Shown: positions 1 to 7,543 of the stretch, piece after piece | How positions within the stretch are numbered: position 1 is the stretch's first letter | How the letters are laid out: each line of letters opens with the position of its first letter | Origin: an uncultured Desulfobacterium sp. | GTDB taxonomy: Bacteria; Desulfobacterota; Desulfobacteria; Desulfobacterales; Desulfobacteraceae | Reading direction: 5' to 3' | Assembly: GCA_937124525.1 (NCBI GenBank) | Contig: CAKZLA010000441.1 | Span: 1-22,636, forward strand | DNA: 22,636 nt | Notes under the pieces: model-generated | Database searches by the model: none | What the model was told of the DNA's origin: nothing | What the model saw: only the letters and a program-made list of their open reading frames with translations | Made by a program: the position numbers and the translations under genes

Positions 1-121
1 CAAAGAAAGCGATAGATGGTTCGAAACGAAGACTTTAGACTATAGATTGGCTGCTTAACTACCCGCACAGCTCGAAAAAGTTTTTGATAAAATACGAAAT
101 GCTAAAATCAGAAAATTATAT

Positions 122-952
122 TTGTTCAATGATGGCCCGCGTGAGAATAATGAAAACGATTTGGCGGCACGAGAAGAACTTCTTGAATTGTTTGATACTA
201 TAGATTGGGAATGTGAAGTTTACAAAAATTTTCAAGAAAAAAATTTAGGTGCTGGTTGGGGGCCCTCAGCAGCCATAACATGGGCCTTTCATGATGAAGA
301 TCAACTGGTCATTTTGGAAGATGACTGCGTTCCATCACTTGCCTTTTTTGATTTCTGCAATCATTGCTTAGAAAAATATAAGAACGATACCCGCATATGG
401 CTTGTCAGCGGTCGATCTCATCAGCAGAATAGCAGATTTTTCAAAGATCAAGATTACATTTTTACGCATTATGGTCATACTTGGGGTTGGGCAACTTGGA
501 AACGGTGTTGGGATAATTTCGACATTGATTTAAAAGATTTTCCTGAATTTATAGAATCTGGCGGTGCACTCAATGTATTGACTTCAAAGGAAGAGGGGTT
601 TTTTTTTAATAAAAAATATCAGCGCTTGTATGATGGGCCTCTACATTCATGGGACTTTCGTCTTGGTATCGCTATTATGAAAAATGGAGGATTAAGTATT
701 GTACCGGCAAAAAATCTGATTCAAAATGTTGGCATTATTGGACTTCATTCAAAGGGAAAAAATTTTACCCATGAATTACAAGCTGTAAAAAATTTTACAT
801 TTTTAAGAGAGCCAAAATTTATCATTGTCAATCATGAGTATGAACTATTGCACTTCAATACACATATAAAAAAAATTATGGGGACGGCCTCTTTTTATAA
901 ACGAACTATAAATAAGGTACAGAAAACGTTATGGACTCAGATGAATGTTTAA
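122..952 (+). CDS. Glycosyltransferase (GT-A / GNT-I-like fold), 5'-truncated
   Basis: This looks like a nucleotide-diphospho-sugar transferase of the GNT-I-like type often found in surface-glycan clusters. Seen: FNDGPR at the start, an acidic LVILEDDCVPS motif (E66, D67, D68; the likely metal/nucleotide-sugar site), then an aromatic HYGHTWGWATWKRCW segment, which is typical of the family. The start given is a TTG. The same frame stays open back to a TAA at 56-58 and encodes family-like sequence (QLEKVFDKI) upstream, but it has no usable start codon there. The first beta strand with the usual NRP-type motif is missing in all three forward frames. I read the gene as 5'-truncated and probably non-functional. 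A T9 run lies at 599-607. The fold and role are family knowledge; the sugar substrate is unknown. Confidence 0.7.
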   Translation: MFNDGPRENNENDLAAREELLELFDTIDWECEVYKNFQEKNLGAGWGPSAAITWAFHDEDQLVILEDDCVPSLAFFDFCNHCLEKYKNDTRIWLVSGRSHQQNSRFFKDQDYIFTHYGHTWGWATWKRCWDNFDIDLKDFPEFIESGGALNVLTSKEEGFFFNKKYQRLYDGPLHSWDFRLGIAIMKNGGLSIVPAKNLIQNVGIIGLHSKGKNFTHELQAVKNFTFLREPKFIIVNHEYELLHFNTHIKKIMGTASFYKRTINKVQKTLWTQMNV

Positions 953-1280
953 GATAAGCACACTGTATGGATCAATCATATTCTCATGGACTTGATTGCG
1001 ATATCTGGAAACTGTTTTATCTTCATCTCATATGACGTTTGAAAGAAAAGCTACATATACCGGATATTGTCTTCTTGCATGTAAAAAGCGGGCTTGGTTC
1101 TAACGTTGGCCACTTGCAGTCAGTGCTAAAACTCACTTGAAAATAGTTATTATATTATTAATGGTTACAGCGCAGTAATTTTTTAAAAAATTAGAAGTGA
1201 TCGGTCTTAGAATCAACCCCTAAAAAGCAATTGATTCAATCGTCCTTTAGTCGCTTCATGTCAAGGAGAAAAGAACCATC
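953..1280. other. Gene-poor AT-rich spacer, possibly a decayed reading frame
   Basis: No intact gene is visible. A plus-strand frame from the ATG at 967 runs to a TGA at 1138-1140 but is broken by an in-frame TGA at 1033-1035. The part after the internal stop has protein-like composition (for example PDIVFLHVKSGLGSN), so it may be the remnant of a gene. No RNA gene or strong terminator was recognised. A Shine-Dalgarno-like AAGGAGA at 1263-1269 belongs to the next gene. Confidence 0.35.
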
Positions 1281-1291
1281 ATGAAAAAAAA

Positions 1292-1894
1292 ATGTTGAAT
1301 TTATTGCGCAAGAACAGTTATACCTCGAAATTTGCCGTTTGTTTCTCTCTGCAAAGAAAAAAGAGTTCCTATTTGAATTCTATTGGCTGGTTTAGGAGTT
1401 TACAGCACTCTATGCCTGTAGACAAGAATGGGGAGGCTATTCCATGGCTTACGTATCCTGCAATAGAATTTTTTAAAAATCGGATAAACGAGAAAATGAG
1501 TGTTTTTGAATATGGCTCTGGCAATTCAACAATATGGTGGGCAAAGCGTGTAGAAAGTGTAATTAGTTGTGAGCATGATCCTAAGTGGTTCGTTAAAGTG
1601 AAACCGACGATTCCAAAAAATGTTGAATATCTTTACATTGACTTATTGCCATCTCAGGATTACGAAAAAGCTATTGAAAAGCATGAAAACAAATTTGATT
1701 TGGTTGTTATTGATGGAAGGAAGCGTGTCCTCTGCGCTAAAAATTGCCTTACTTCATTGAAAGGTGATGGTGTAATAATTTGGGATAATAGCGATCGTGA
1801 AAAGTATCAGGAGGGCTACCAATTTCTTAAAGATAATGGTTTTAGAAAGTTGGATTTTAAAGGAATCGGGCCGATTATAGTGCCGGTCATATGA
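1292..1894 (+). CDS. Class I SAM-dependent methyltransferase-like protein with displaced start
   Basis: A 200-residue Rossmann-type methyltransferase-like protein. Seen: a glycine-rich EYGSGNST motif (residues 73-80, SAM-binding motif I), an acidic CEHDP following the second strand, a FDLVVIDGR strand and a VIIWDNSD strand near the end. Proteins of this kind are frequent in O-antigen and flagellar-glycan loci, where they methylate sugars or side chains; the substrate here is unknown. The start is odd. The good ribosome site (AAGGAGA, 1263-1269) sits 11 nt before an ATG at 1281, which runs through nine A's and stops after five codons. The ATG at 1292 lies 22 nt from that site. One more A would join the two frames. 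The gene may therefore be off, slippage-controlled, or affected by a sequencing error. Confidence 0.65.
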   Translation: MLNLLRKNSYTSKFAVCFSLQRKKSSYLNSIGWFRSLQHSMPVDKNGEAIPWLTYPAIEFFKNRINEKMSVFEYGSGNSTIWWAKRVESVISCEHDPKWFVKVKPTIPKNVEYLYIDLLPSQDYEKAIEKHENKFDLVVIDGRKRVLCAKNCLTSLKGDGVIIWDNSDREKYQEGYQFLKDNGFRKLDFKGIGPIIVPVI

Positions 1895-2036
1895 CTTGAT
1901 ACTTGTGACAAAATCATGTATTATAATCACGCTTGAAGTTTATCCAAAAATAAGAACCATGCTCATGGTCAAAATAAATCATTACGCAGGAAGTAAAAAA
2001 TCTACTTTCTCAGTTAGAACAGTCCGAATTTCCTAC

Positions 2037-2404
2037 TTAATTTTGTTCATCAAGAGCGGCATCATCTCTCCAAAATGTATCTTCAACCTCCCGAACTTTC
2101 CTGATTAATCCGGCGCAGGTCTTGGCGGTGACCTTATCAAAAGCATTTTCAAGCTGAAGAATCAAATTATTCATTGTAAAATCACAATTGCGGGCAATTT
2201 CATTTTTTACTATCCCCCAGCATGTTTCTATTGGTTGTAATTCTGGATGATACGGTGGTGTTCGCAGAACTTCATGCCCTTGCTTGCTGGCAATTTCGTC
2301 CAATATATACGTCGGCTTTGGTCCAATTTTAGTTAAAATATCAACCAATTCGGCTTTTAAACAATCGTCTTTTACAGGAAAACCATTTTGTTCGTGTCCT
2401 TTCG
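2037..2404 (-). pseudogene. IS630/Tc1-mariner-like transposase, C-terminal remnant
   Basis: Minus-strand remnant of a DDE transposase. Seen: a KAELVDIL segment, then YILDEIASKQGHEVLR, then PPYHPELQPIETCW, which carries the last acidic catalytic residue of the IS630/Tc1 type, and a VREVEDTFW tail. This is the C-terminal third of the family's usual length. The N-terminal DNA-binding part and the first catalytic Asp are absent. The homologous reading ends close to the IS66 inverted end at 2405. In-frame translation continues past it to a TAG at 2481-2483, which I take to be IS66 sequence read by chance. The simplest reading is an old IS630-type copy cut by IS66. It cannot encode a working transposase. 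Confidence 0.7.
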
Positions 2405-2418
2405 GTAAGCATGCGTGA
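2393..2418. repeat. Left inverted end of IS66 (26 bp, with outward extension)
   Basis: This 26-bp stretch matches the reverse complement of 5477-5502 at 24 positions. The core is GTAAGCATGCGTGA from 2405. The part at 2393-2404, outside the IS66-type GTAAGC start, is also shared, apart from one base, with the other end. Confidence 0.7.
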
Positions 2419-2784
2419 CTTGAATTTTTCTTGATGATATAATCCAGGTACTTTAGCGTGATCCAGATCGGCGTTTTCCGCTATTTCAGCTCAGTCTCTG
2501 AACACTCTTGAATGAAGTTGTTCACACAAGTGCTTATCCGAAAGGGTTTTGAGGGAGGCAACGGTCTGTAGTATGAAATAGCTGAAACTGGTGTGAGCGC
2601 AGCTTTAAATCAAGATGGTAAAAGAGTTGATCAGAATAACCGGTTACAGTGACAGTCTGTTTTCTGAAGGCCCTTGAATGAGGCGCTTCAGTCGAGAGAT
2701 ATCTACCCGGAAGGTGATGTAAGGGCTGACAGCAATTAAAGCGGTATGATTTGAGCTGGTACACAGGGAAAATATGAGGATATT
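2419..2784. other. Region downstream of tnpC inside IS66, no intact gene
   Basis: Between the left inverted end and the tnpC terminator. Minus-strand frames are open for short stretches with protein-like composition, including a 76-codon frame at 2534-2764 that I do not recognise. Stops break the frame that could join these pieces. It could be a decayed passenger gene or a small insertion. Confidence 0.3.
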
Positions 2785-2841
2785 AAAAAAAATAGCACCA
2801 ATACCCCGTCGCTGAACATATATAATGAACAGCGGCAGGGG
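2785..2841 (-). terminator. Rho-independent-type terminator after tnpC
   Basis: On the minus strand an imperfect stem (CCCCTGCCGCTG pairing with CAGCGACGGGG; plus-strand arms 2830-2841 and 2804-2814) with a 15-nt loop is followed 11 nt later by a run of eight U's (plus-strand A8 at 2785-2792). It lies just beyond the tnpC stop at 2868, the right place to end the transposase transcript. Confidence 0.5.
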
Positions 2842-2867
2842 ATGGAGAAGGGAGGAAAGATCAGAAT

Positions 2868-4595
2868 TCAGAGAGTTATTGTCAGCTTTTCAATTTGTTC
2901 GATGGTTTCCAGGTAATTCCATGGCATCCATTTTGCGGGATCCTTTTTCATATGCAATTCATATTTCTGGAGTTTGACCAGGTAATCCATGACATTGATC
3001 TTACCCAGATAACAGGTGTGGATGATGCTTGTGAACATGTCTCCGATCCATGCCCCGACTTCGTTTTTGTAAAACATGGCATTTTTTCGGTTGAGTATAG
3101 CTCGTTTCAGTGCCTGTTCACAAATGTTGTTATCCAGAGGGGCTCCGGCCATTCTTAAAAAGAGGGTTAGCGCTGGCCAATGGTTAAGCATATAGGTAAT
3201 GGCACTGCCCAGGACAGAATTGGGTTCCACCAGTTTTTCATCAATCTGTTTTTTCATCGAGTTATGCAGGTTTTCCATGACTGGCCCGCTATGTTCCTGA
3301 TGATATGCCAGTCGCTCCTCATCAGACATCTTTTGGTCTTTGGTCACGGCATCATTTTTATATACCTCGGCAAGGAGATTAATGACCTCTTCACATTCCT
3401 CGGGAAATACCGATATGATATCTACAAATCGTCGACGTCCGTGGCTCAGACAGTGGGAGATATATCTGGTAAACACCTCGGTGGTATTCCTGCTTAATGC
3501 GTCACACATCTGTATGGGAATACCCCGTTCCGGATCTCTGAACGTCTGAAGCGCATCCAGATTTTCTCCGGCATGATTTCGGCCCGTAAAAAACAGAGCA
3601 ATGTGGGTATTATCATCCAGTATGGCCACAATACCGGTGGTAAACATACCAGTTCGCTCTTTGTCTGTTTTTTCCTCATTTTCTTTCATCAAGGATAGGA
3701 CCGCCATGGTAGTATCGTCATTATGAAAGAGTTTGGCTTGGGCTGCCTGGTGTGTCAACTCCTGGTAAACCGGGAAAATGGTATTTGCAAGCTCCTCGTT
3801 TTTATCCCACAGGGTTGATGGAGCCAATGGAATACCAACCATTTCCTGAATCTTTGACATCCGGTAAAAGGGCATCCCATATCCATATTTGAAGATCGGG
3901 ATGATAGCTTTGGCAGAGGCATCATAATGTCTGATGCCATTGATGTTACTATCCGGGATCTCTGCGGTAAAAACAGCACCGCAGGCATTACATCGCAATT
4001 TCTCAAGCTCGAGTATGGTGCCTGTTAACGGCGCATTTCCGGAAAAAAACAATGTCAGGCCCGGTTTGAGTGAATAAAGTTTCCCATTAGGACACAGGAG
4101 GGGACACTTCTGACCGGGCTTTAAATCGGCATGTTCTATTCGTTTTCGATCCGCACCGGAAAAGGCATCAGTCCCGTTACGGCCATGTCCTTTTCCGGTT
4201 TGGAGTTCCGGTTTCTCATCCCCTGTTTCAATATCTTTGGACTCATTTTGTTCTCCCTTCTCAGAAGAGAGGGGCTCATCCAGTTGGGCAGGCTCAGATT
4301 TTTGATTGTCATTCCCATTGTCGTCATCAGCCGTTGGTGAGGATGGATCGCTGTTTTCGGGGCTCTCACCGAACAGCTTGGATCGTTTTTCGGTTTTTAT
4401 GCCAAAAATTCTTTTGAGAAGGCGTTTGATAGAGACATCTTTTTGTCGAAGCGCTTCATTGAGGGTGGCAATCACCTCCAGCATCCCCTGAAGGATTTCA
4501 TAATCCGTGGGAGAAAGTGATTTGTCCTCAAGCCTCTGATAGAGCGCCTCTATCTCCTGCGGGCTCAGATCTATTTTTTTGCCTTTCTTTTTCAT
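2868..4595 (-). CDS. tnpC: IS66-family transposase TnpC (DDE)
   Basis: The 575-residue catalytic subunit of the IS66 element. In order: an N-terminal helical/coiled region (EIEALYQRLEDKSLS, then LRQKDVSIKRLLKRIFG), a hydrophilic acidic linker, a zinc-binding stretch (CPLLC and later LRCNACGAVF), and the DDE domain. Acidic residues at the expected catalytic sites are visible in FHNDDTT, IQMCDALSR and NNICEQALKRAI. The C-terminal IS66 tail (DMFTSIIHTCYLGKI) is present. The length is slightly above the usual ~510-530 residues because of the long linker. No good ribosome site precedes the ATG. It lies 54 bp downstream of tnpB. No internal frameshift was seen. Confidence 0.92.
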   Translation of the reverse strand: MKKKGKKIDLSPQEIEALYQRLEDKSLSPTDYEILQGMLEVIATLNEALRQKDVSIKRLLKRIFGIKTEKRSKLFGESPENSDPSSPTADDDNGNDNQKSEPAQLDEPLSSEKGEQNESKDIETGDEKPELQTGKGHGRNGTDAFSGADRKRIEHADLKPGQKCPLLCPNGKLYSLKPGLTLFFSGNAPLTGTILELEKLRCNACGAVFTAEIPDSNINGIRHYDASAKAIIPIFKYGYGMPFYRMSKIQEMVGIPLAPSTLWDKNEELANTIFPVYQELTHQAAQAKLFHNDDTTMAVLSLMKENEEKTDKERTGMFTTGIVAILDDNTHIALFFTGRNHAGENLDALQTFRDPERGIPIQMCDALSRNTTEVFTRYISHCLSHGRRRFVDIISVFPEECEEVINLLAEVYKNDAVTKDQKMSDEERLAYHQEHSGPVMENLHNSMKKQIDEKLVEPNSVLGSAITYMLNHWPALTLFLRMAGAPLDNNICEQALKRAILNRKNAMFYKNEVGAWIGDMFTSIIHTCYLGKINVMDYLVKLQKYELHMKKDPAKWMPWNYLETIEQIEKLTITL

Positions 4596-4649
4596 GCCGG
4601 CAAATATGCATCACATTTTCCAGAATGCAAGCCCCCCAAAAAATTTACA

Positions 4650-5006
4650 TCAATTTGGCAATTTTCTCCACTTGGGGGCAACAATGGATTGTGTGGGATC
4701 GCCATTCCAAATGAGCAATTGAAGTTCATGAACATCCAGCTGTTTTACAGATTCATTCTGGGATTTTGGCCACCATTTGAATTTTCCCTCGGACAGCCTT
4801 TTCTGGCACATCCAGAACCCCTGACCATCATAACTGAGGATTTTCATGGATGTTCGGCCACGATTCAAAAAAACAAACAGGCAACCCGAAAACGGATCCG
4901 ATTTTATGACTGTCTTGCAAAGACGGGCCAACCCATCGATACCTTTTCTAAAATCAACCGGTTCCACTGCAAGCATGATTTTCATCTGAGGGGCAATTTG
5001 AATCAT
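4650..5006 (-). CDS. tnpB: IS66 accessory protein TnpB (IS66 Orf2)
   Basis: A 118-residue protein of the IS66 Orf2 family, required with TnpA for transposition of IS66-type elements in studied members; its biochemical role is poorly defined. Seen: the hallmark VEPVDFRKGIDGLARL (residues 14-29), FVFLNRGRTSMKIL, and YDGQGFWMCQKRL. Its ATG overlaps the tnpA stop in an ATGA (5003-5006), which suggests translational coupling. The length is normal for the family. Confidence 0.93.
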   Translation of the reverse strand: MIQIAPQMKIMLAVEPVDFRKGIDGLARLCKTVIKSDPFSGCLFVFLNRGRTSMKILSYDGQGFWMCQKRLSEGKFKWWPKSQNESVKQLDVHELQLLIWNGDPTQSIVAPKWRKLPN

Positions 5007-5416
5007 GATCGCCTCATCCAGAATGATTTTCCCAGCTCAAGCAAATCAAAATCGCTCTTGCCTCTGAAACACATCCTCATTTTGGAACCACTGCTATCTT
5101 CCATCTCCACCACACATTCAGATACTGATGCGGAAGGTGCTGAAAAATCCAACTCAAAGAACGCCGGAATTGGCTTACTTTCGTTCGGTGAAATCTTCAC
5201 GACTTTTTTTTCAATACGTTGCTTTAAATCGGTATAACTCAGGGAAAGGTTGGTGGCAATTTGGCTGACCGTAAACTCAGGATAAAGCCCCACTGCCTCT
5301 TCCCATAGGGATGGAGGAATACGGCCTCCTTTCTTTTTGCTGGCTCTCCAATTTTTAAAATCCGATTGCACATTTTTTAATCGGGGTGTTGTTGATAAGG
5401 TTTTTGTTTGATCCAT
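5003..5416 (-). CDS. tnpA: IS66 accessory protein TnpA
   Basis: The 137-residue first gene of the IS66 element. Seen: an N-terminal basic region (NWRASKKKGGRIPPSLW), then a helix-turn-helix-like stretch (FTVSQIATNLSLSYTDLKQRI, roughly residues 49-69), and a C-terminal strand region typical of IS66 TnpA (SVSECVVEMED). A strong ribosome site (AAGGAGGT) lies 3 nt before the ATG, the best translation signal of the three IS66 genes. It is translationally coupled to tnpB by a 4-nt overlap. Confidence 0.88.
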   Translation of the reverse strand: MDQTKTLSTTPRLKNVQSDFKNWRASKKKGGRIPPSLWEEAVGLYPEFTVSQIATNLSLSYTDLKQRIEKKVVKISPNESKPIPAFFELDFSAPSASVSECVVEMEDSSGSKMRMCFRGKSDFDLLELGKSFWMRRS

Positions 5417-5476
5417 AGTACCTCCTTTATTAATGTTAAACTTTGGAGGCTATTTTATCAATTTATGAGGGGTAAT

Positions 5477-5502
5477 TCACGCATGCTTGCCGAAAGCACA
5501 CG
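5477..5502. repeat. Right inverted end of IS66 (26 bp)
   Basis: Reverse complement of the left end at 2393-2418 with two mismatches. The IS66-type end on the minus strand begins at 5490 with GCAAGC in place of GTAAGC. It lies only 25 bp beyond the stop of the aldolase-fusion gene, so IS66 inserted right at the tail of the glycan operon. Confidence 0.7.
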
Positions 5503-5526
5503 TTTTTTCCATTGAAAATTTAATTT

Positions 5527-7473
5527 TTAGCTGACTTCAGTACTGGATTGTCGTCCCATCCATTCAATGACTGTCCTACGGATGGTGCTATTTTCCGAAG
5601 AGATCGGCTGGATTCCACCGCAGCCGTCGGCTTCGCCAAGTATCATGGTTGGACGACGGATACTGTTGACCACTACTGCCCCTACCTCGCCAACAACGCC
5701 GCTTGAGACAATAGTGATATTCCCAACCTGACAACTGCCCGCATGTTCGCCCAGGTACAACTGGGTATCAAACAGCCGCAGGACTTCCGCGCCGAGCGCC
5801 TGGCCAAAATCTAATCTCCAAATTCGGGCATCCCGTTCACGGGCCGCATGGATTGCCGCAACTGTGGCAGATTTGGGTTGCGCCAGCAGGAGCGCACCAC
5901 CTTGGCAAATCGTTGCCGCATCTTCCTCTCCGAATTTTCTAACGCCCCCAATCGCTACTCCAACGTCGCAAGGGGTTTCCTGTCTAAATTCGAGCTGGTG
6001 CAACGCTAGTTGCGTGACCCGATCTTCTGATACCGGAATATATACGGAGGCCCCTGGATAACGCACTCTCAGGAAATCACTCAAAGCTGTAACCAGGAGT
6101 TGGTCATCGTCGTAAGCAAGCCATTTTGCATCAAAAGGAAGATTGCCCGGTTTTTCAATAACTTGATCCCCCATCCACAATTCGACGTTGGTGCTGAACC
6201 GGTCCACGATTTCGCGATCCATCTCGGGGGTGGGAGATTCGACATGGCCAATACAATATCTCATGCCGACCCGCAAAGGAGTTATGTGTAGTGCACCAGA
6301 GGAGGTTTCTAAACGAGGTCGTGCCAAAGTCATGACGGGAGGGTATCCGGTCTTTGCCGAAAGAACCTGGAGGGAGTGATTGAGGTCGTCGATCGTTGCA
6401 CAACTGCCGTGATGCACCCATCGATCGTCCGGAGCTGCGTGCTGTGTCAGTTGCATCCGTCGGTTCCTCGCCTGACGGGAAGCCTTTTTTGCGCGTTCGG
6501 CGGTGATCTCCTTCTGCGCTTCCTTGTCGCCGAGCTCAAGGATGGTCTCGAACGATTCGACTCCTACGTCGGCGCTGCTGCGGTCGATCAACGGCTGAAA
6601 ACTCGAATGAAACAGCGAAAGTCCAGAAGCGATCTGTACCGGCAGCAATCCGCAGTCACGTGGCATGCCTGGAGCAATCAAGTTTTGTGCCAAACGCATC
6701 AACTGCCGCCAGTCGATGGTACAGATGTCATAGCCTTCTCGGATCAGCAGTGCGCACAGGACCTCGGTTGCTGCATTGCCAGCGCTCCGCCCCATGCCGC
6801 GCAGAGAGCCGTCCAGCATCTGTCCGCCTGCATTGACGAAAGCCAGACAGTTCGCATGGGCCAGTTGCAAGTTGTTGTGACCGTGAAAACCGAGGGGAAT
6901 GGAAACCGATGCCAGCCCCTCTTGCGTGTAGGCGCAAATCTGGTCGGGCGTCATGCCCCCCGCCGAATCGACAAGCACTGCCACGTCAGCCCCGAATTCC
7001 TCAACTCGGCTGCAGACGGCGCCGAACTCTTCTGGCGATGCCACATAGCTCTTCATCAGGTTCGACCACACCTCTAGACCGCATTCCTTGCCAATTTTTA
7101 TGGCCTCTTCGCTGCTCTTAAACTCGTTGATGTTCGTACCGACGCGAATGAAATCCAACCCCGCGTCCGCCGCTCGCCTGATGCTGTCCAGGTATCCAAT
7201 TCCAGGAATGAAAAAAACTCCAATTTTAGCGCGCTTTTCCACCGCCGCAACGGCAGCTTCGATATAGCGCACGTCCTCTTCTGCTGCACTCCCCTTCCCA
7301 CGGATTTGTGCATCGAGGCCAATTCCGTGACCGACTTCAATCCGCTTCACACCGGCTTCACATAAGGCCAAAGCCGTGACGTAGGTGTCCTCCGCCGTGA
7401 ACTGATAATTGATCAGATAGCTGCCGTCACGAATCGTGCAGTCAAGAATATCGATGCGCCTTCCTTCTGGCAT
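5527..7473 (-). CDS. DmpG/HMGL-like aldolase fused to an unrecognised C-terminal domain
   Basis: 648 residues. The first ~310 form a TIM-barrel aldolase of the 4-hydroxy-2-oxovalerate aldolase/HMG-CoA-lyase-like superfamily. Seen: DCTIRDGS (R15, D16; the catalytic Arg and metal Asp of the family), VLVDSAGGM at the end of an inner strand, FHGHNNLQLAHAN (H197 and H199, metal ligands) and SAGNAATEVL. Such enzymes form or cleave C-C bonds of 2-keto acids. The remaining ~300 residues are not part of DmpG-type aldolases. A stretch there (CDVGVAIGGVRKFGEEDAAT, then GGALLLAQPKS) resembles the late strands of Rossmann oxidoreductases, which is only a guess. It is the last gene of the minus-strand glycan operon, 70 bp after the aminotransferase, with an AGGGGGG ribosome site. 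The GC content is high compared with pseC and the left flank. Confidence 0.75.
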   Translation of the reverse strand: MPEGRRIDILDCTIRDGSYLINYQFTAEDTYVTALALCEAGVKRIEVGHGIGLDAQIRGKGSAAEEDVRYIEAAVAAVEKRAKIGVFFIPGIGYLDSIRRAADAGLDFIRVGTNINEFKSSEEAIKIGKECGLEVWSNLMKSYVASPEEFGAVCSRVEEFGADVAVLVDSAGGMTPDQICAYTQEGLASVSIPLGFHGHNNLQLAHANCLAFVNAGGQMLDGSLRGMGRSAGNAATEVLCALLIREGYDICTIDWRQLMRLAQNLIAPGMPRDCGLLPVQIASGLSLFHSSFQPLIDRSSADVGVESFETILELGDKEAQKEITAERAKKASRQARNRRMQLTQHAAPDDRWVHHGSCATIDDLNHSLQVLSAKTGYPPVMTLARPRLETSSGALHITPLRVGMRYCIGHVESPTPEMDREIVDRFSTNVELWMGDQVIEKPGNLPFDAKWLAYDDDQLLVTALSDFLRVRYPGASVYIPVSEDRVTQLALHQLEFRQETPCDVGVAIGGVRKFGEEDAATICQGGALLLAQPKSATVAAIHAARERDARIWRLDFGQALGAEVLRLFDTQLYLGEHAGSCQVGNITIVSSGVVGEVGAVVVNSIRRPTMILGEADGCGGIQPISSENSTIRRTVIEWMGRQSSTEVS

Positions 7474-7543
7474 AACTTGCCCCCCTGCGGTTCCTTGTCA
7501 CAGATAGACTCAAACGGAAATAAGCAACCGTTAAAATCTTTTA

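Larger units (their letters stand above)
2405..5490 (-). mobile_element. IS66-family insertion sequence, apparently complete
   Basis: Three minus-strand genes in the canonical IS66 order tnpA, tnpB, tnpC lie between inverted ends that begin GTAAGCATGCGTGA at 2405 and, on the other strand, GCAAGCATGCGTGA at 5490. IS66 elements typically start with GTAAGC. All three genes are open, so the element may be active. About 460 bp separate tnpC from the left end, more than usual, so some extra or foreign DNA is present there. The expected 8-bp direct target duplication is not seen: TCCTTTCG on the left against CGAAAGCA on the right. The similarity continues outward as an inverted repeat instead. The exact edges are therefore an inference. 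Confidence 0.7.

Noticed and set aside
967..1140. Reading frame with one in-frame TGA, considered as a selenoprotein
   Set aside because: There is no visible SECIS-like hairpin just after the TGA and no redox motif. A decayed gene fits better.
6376..7077. A 233-codon plus-strand frame opposite the aldolase gene
   Set aside because: It lies wholly antisense to a well-supported coding region, shows no family motifs, and such long shadow frames are expected opposite GC-rich genes.
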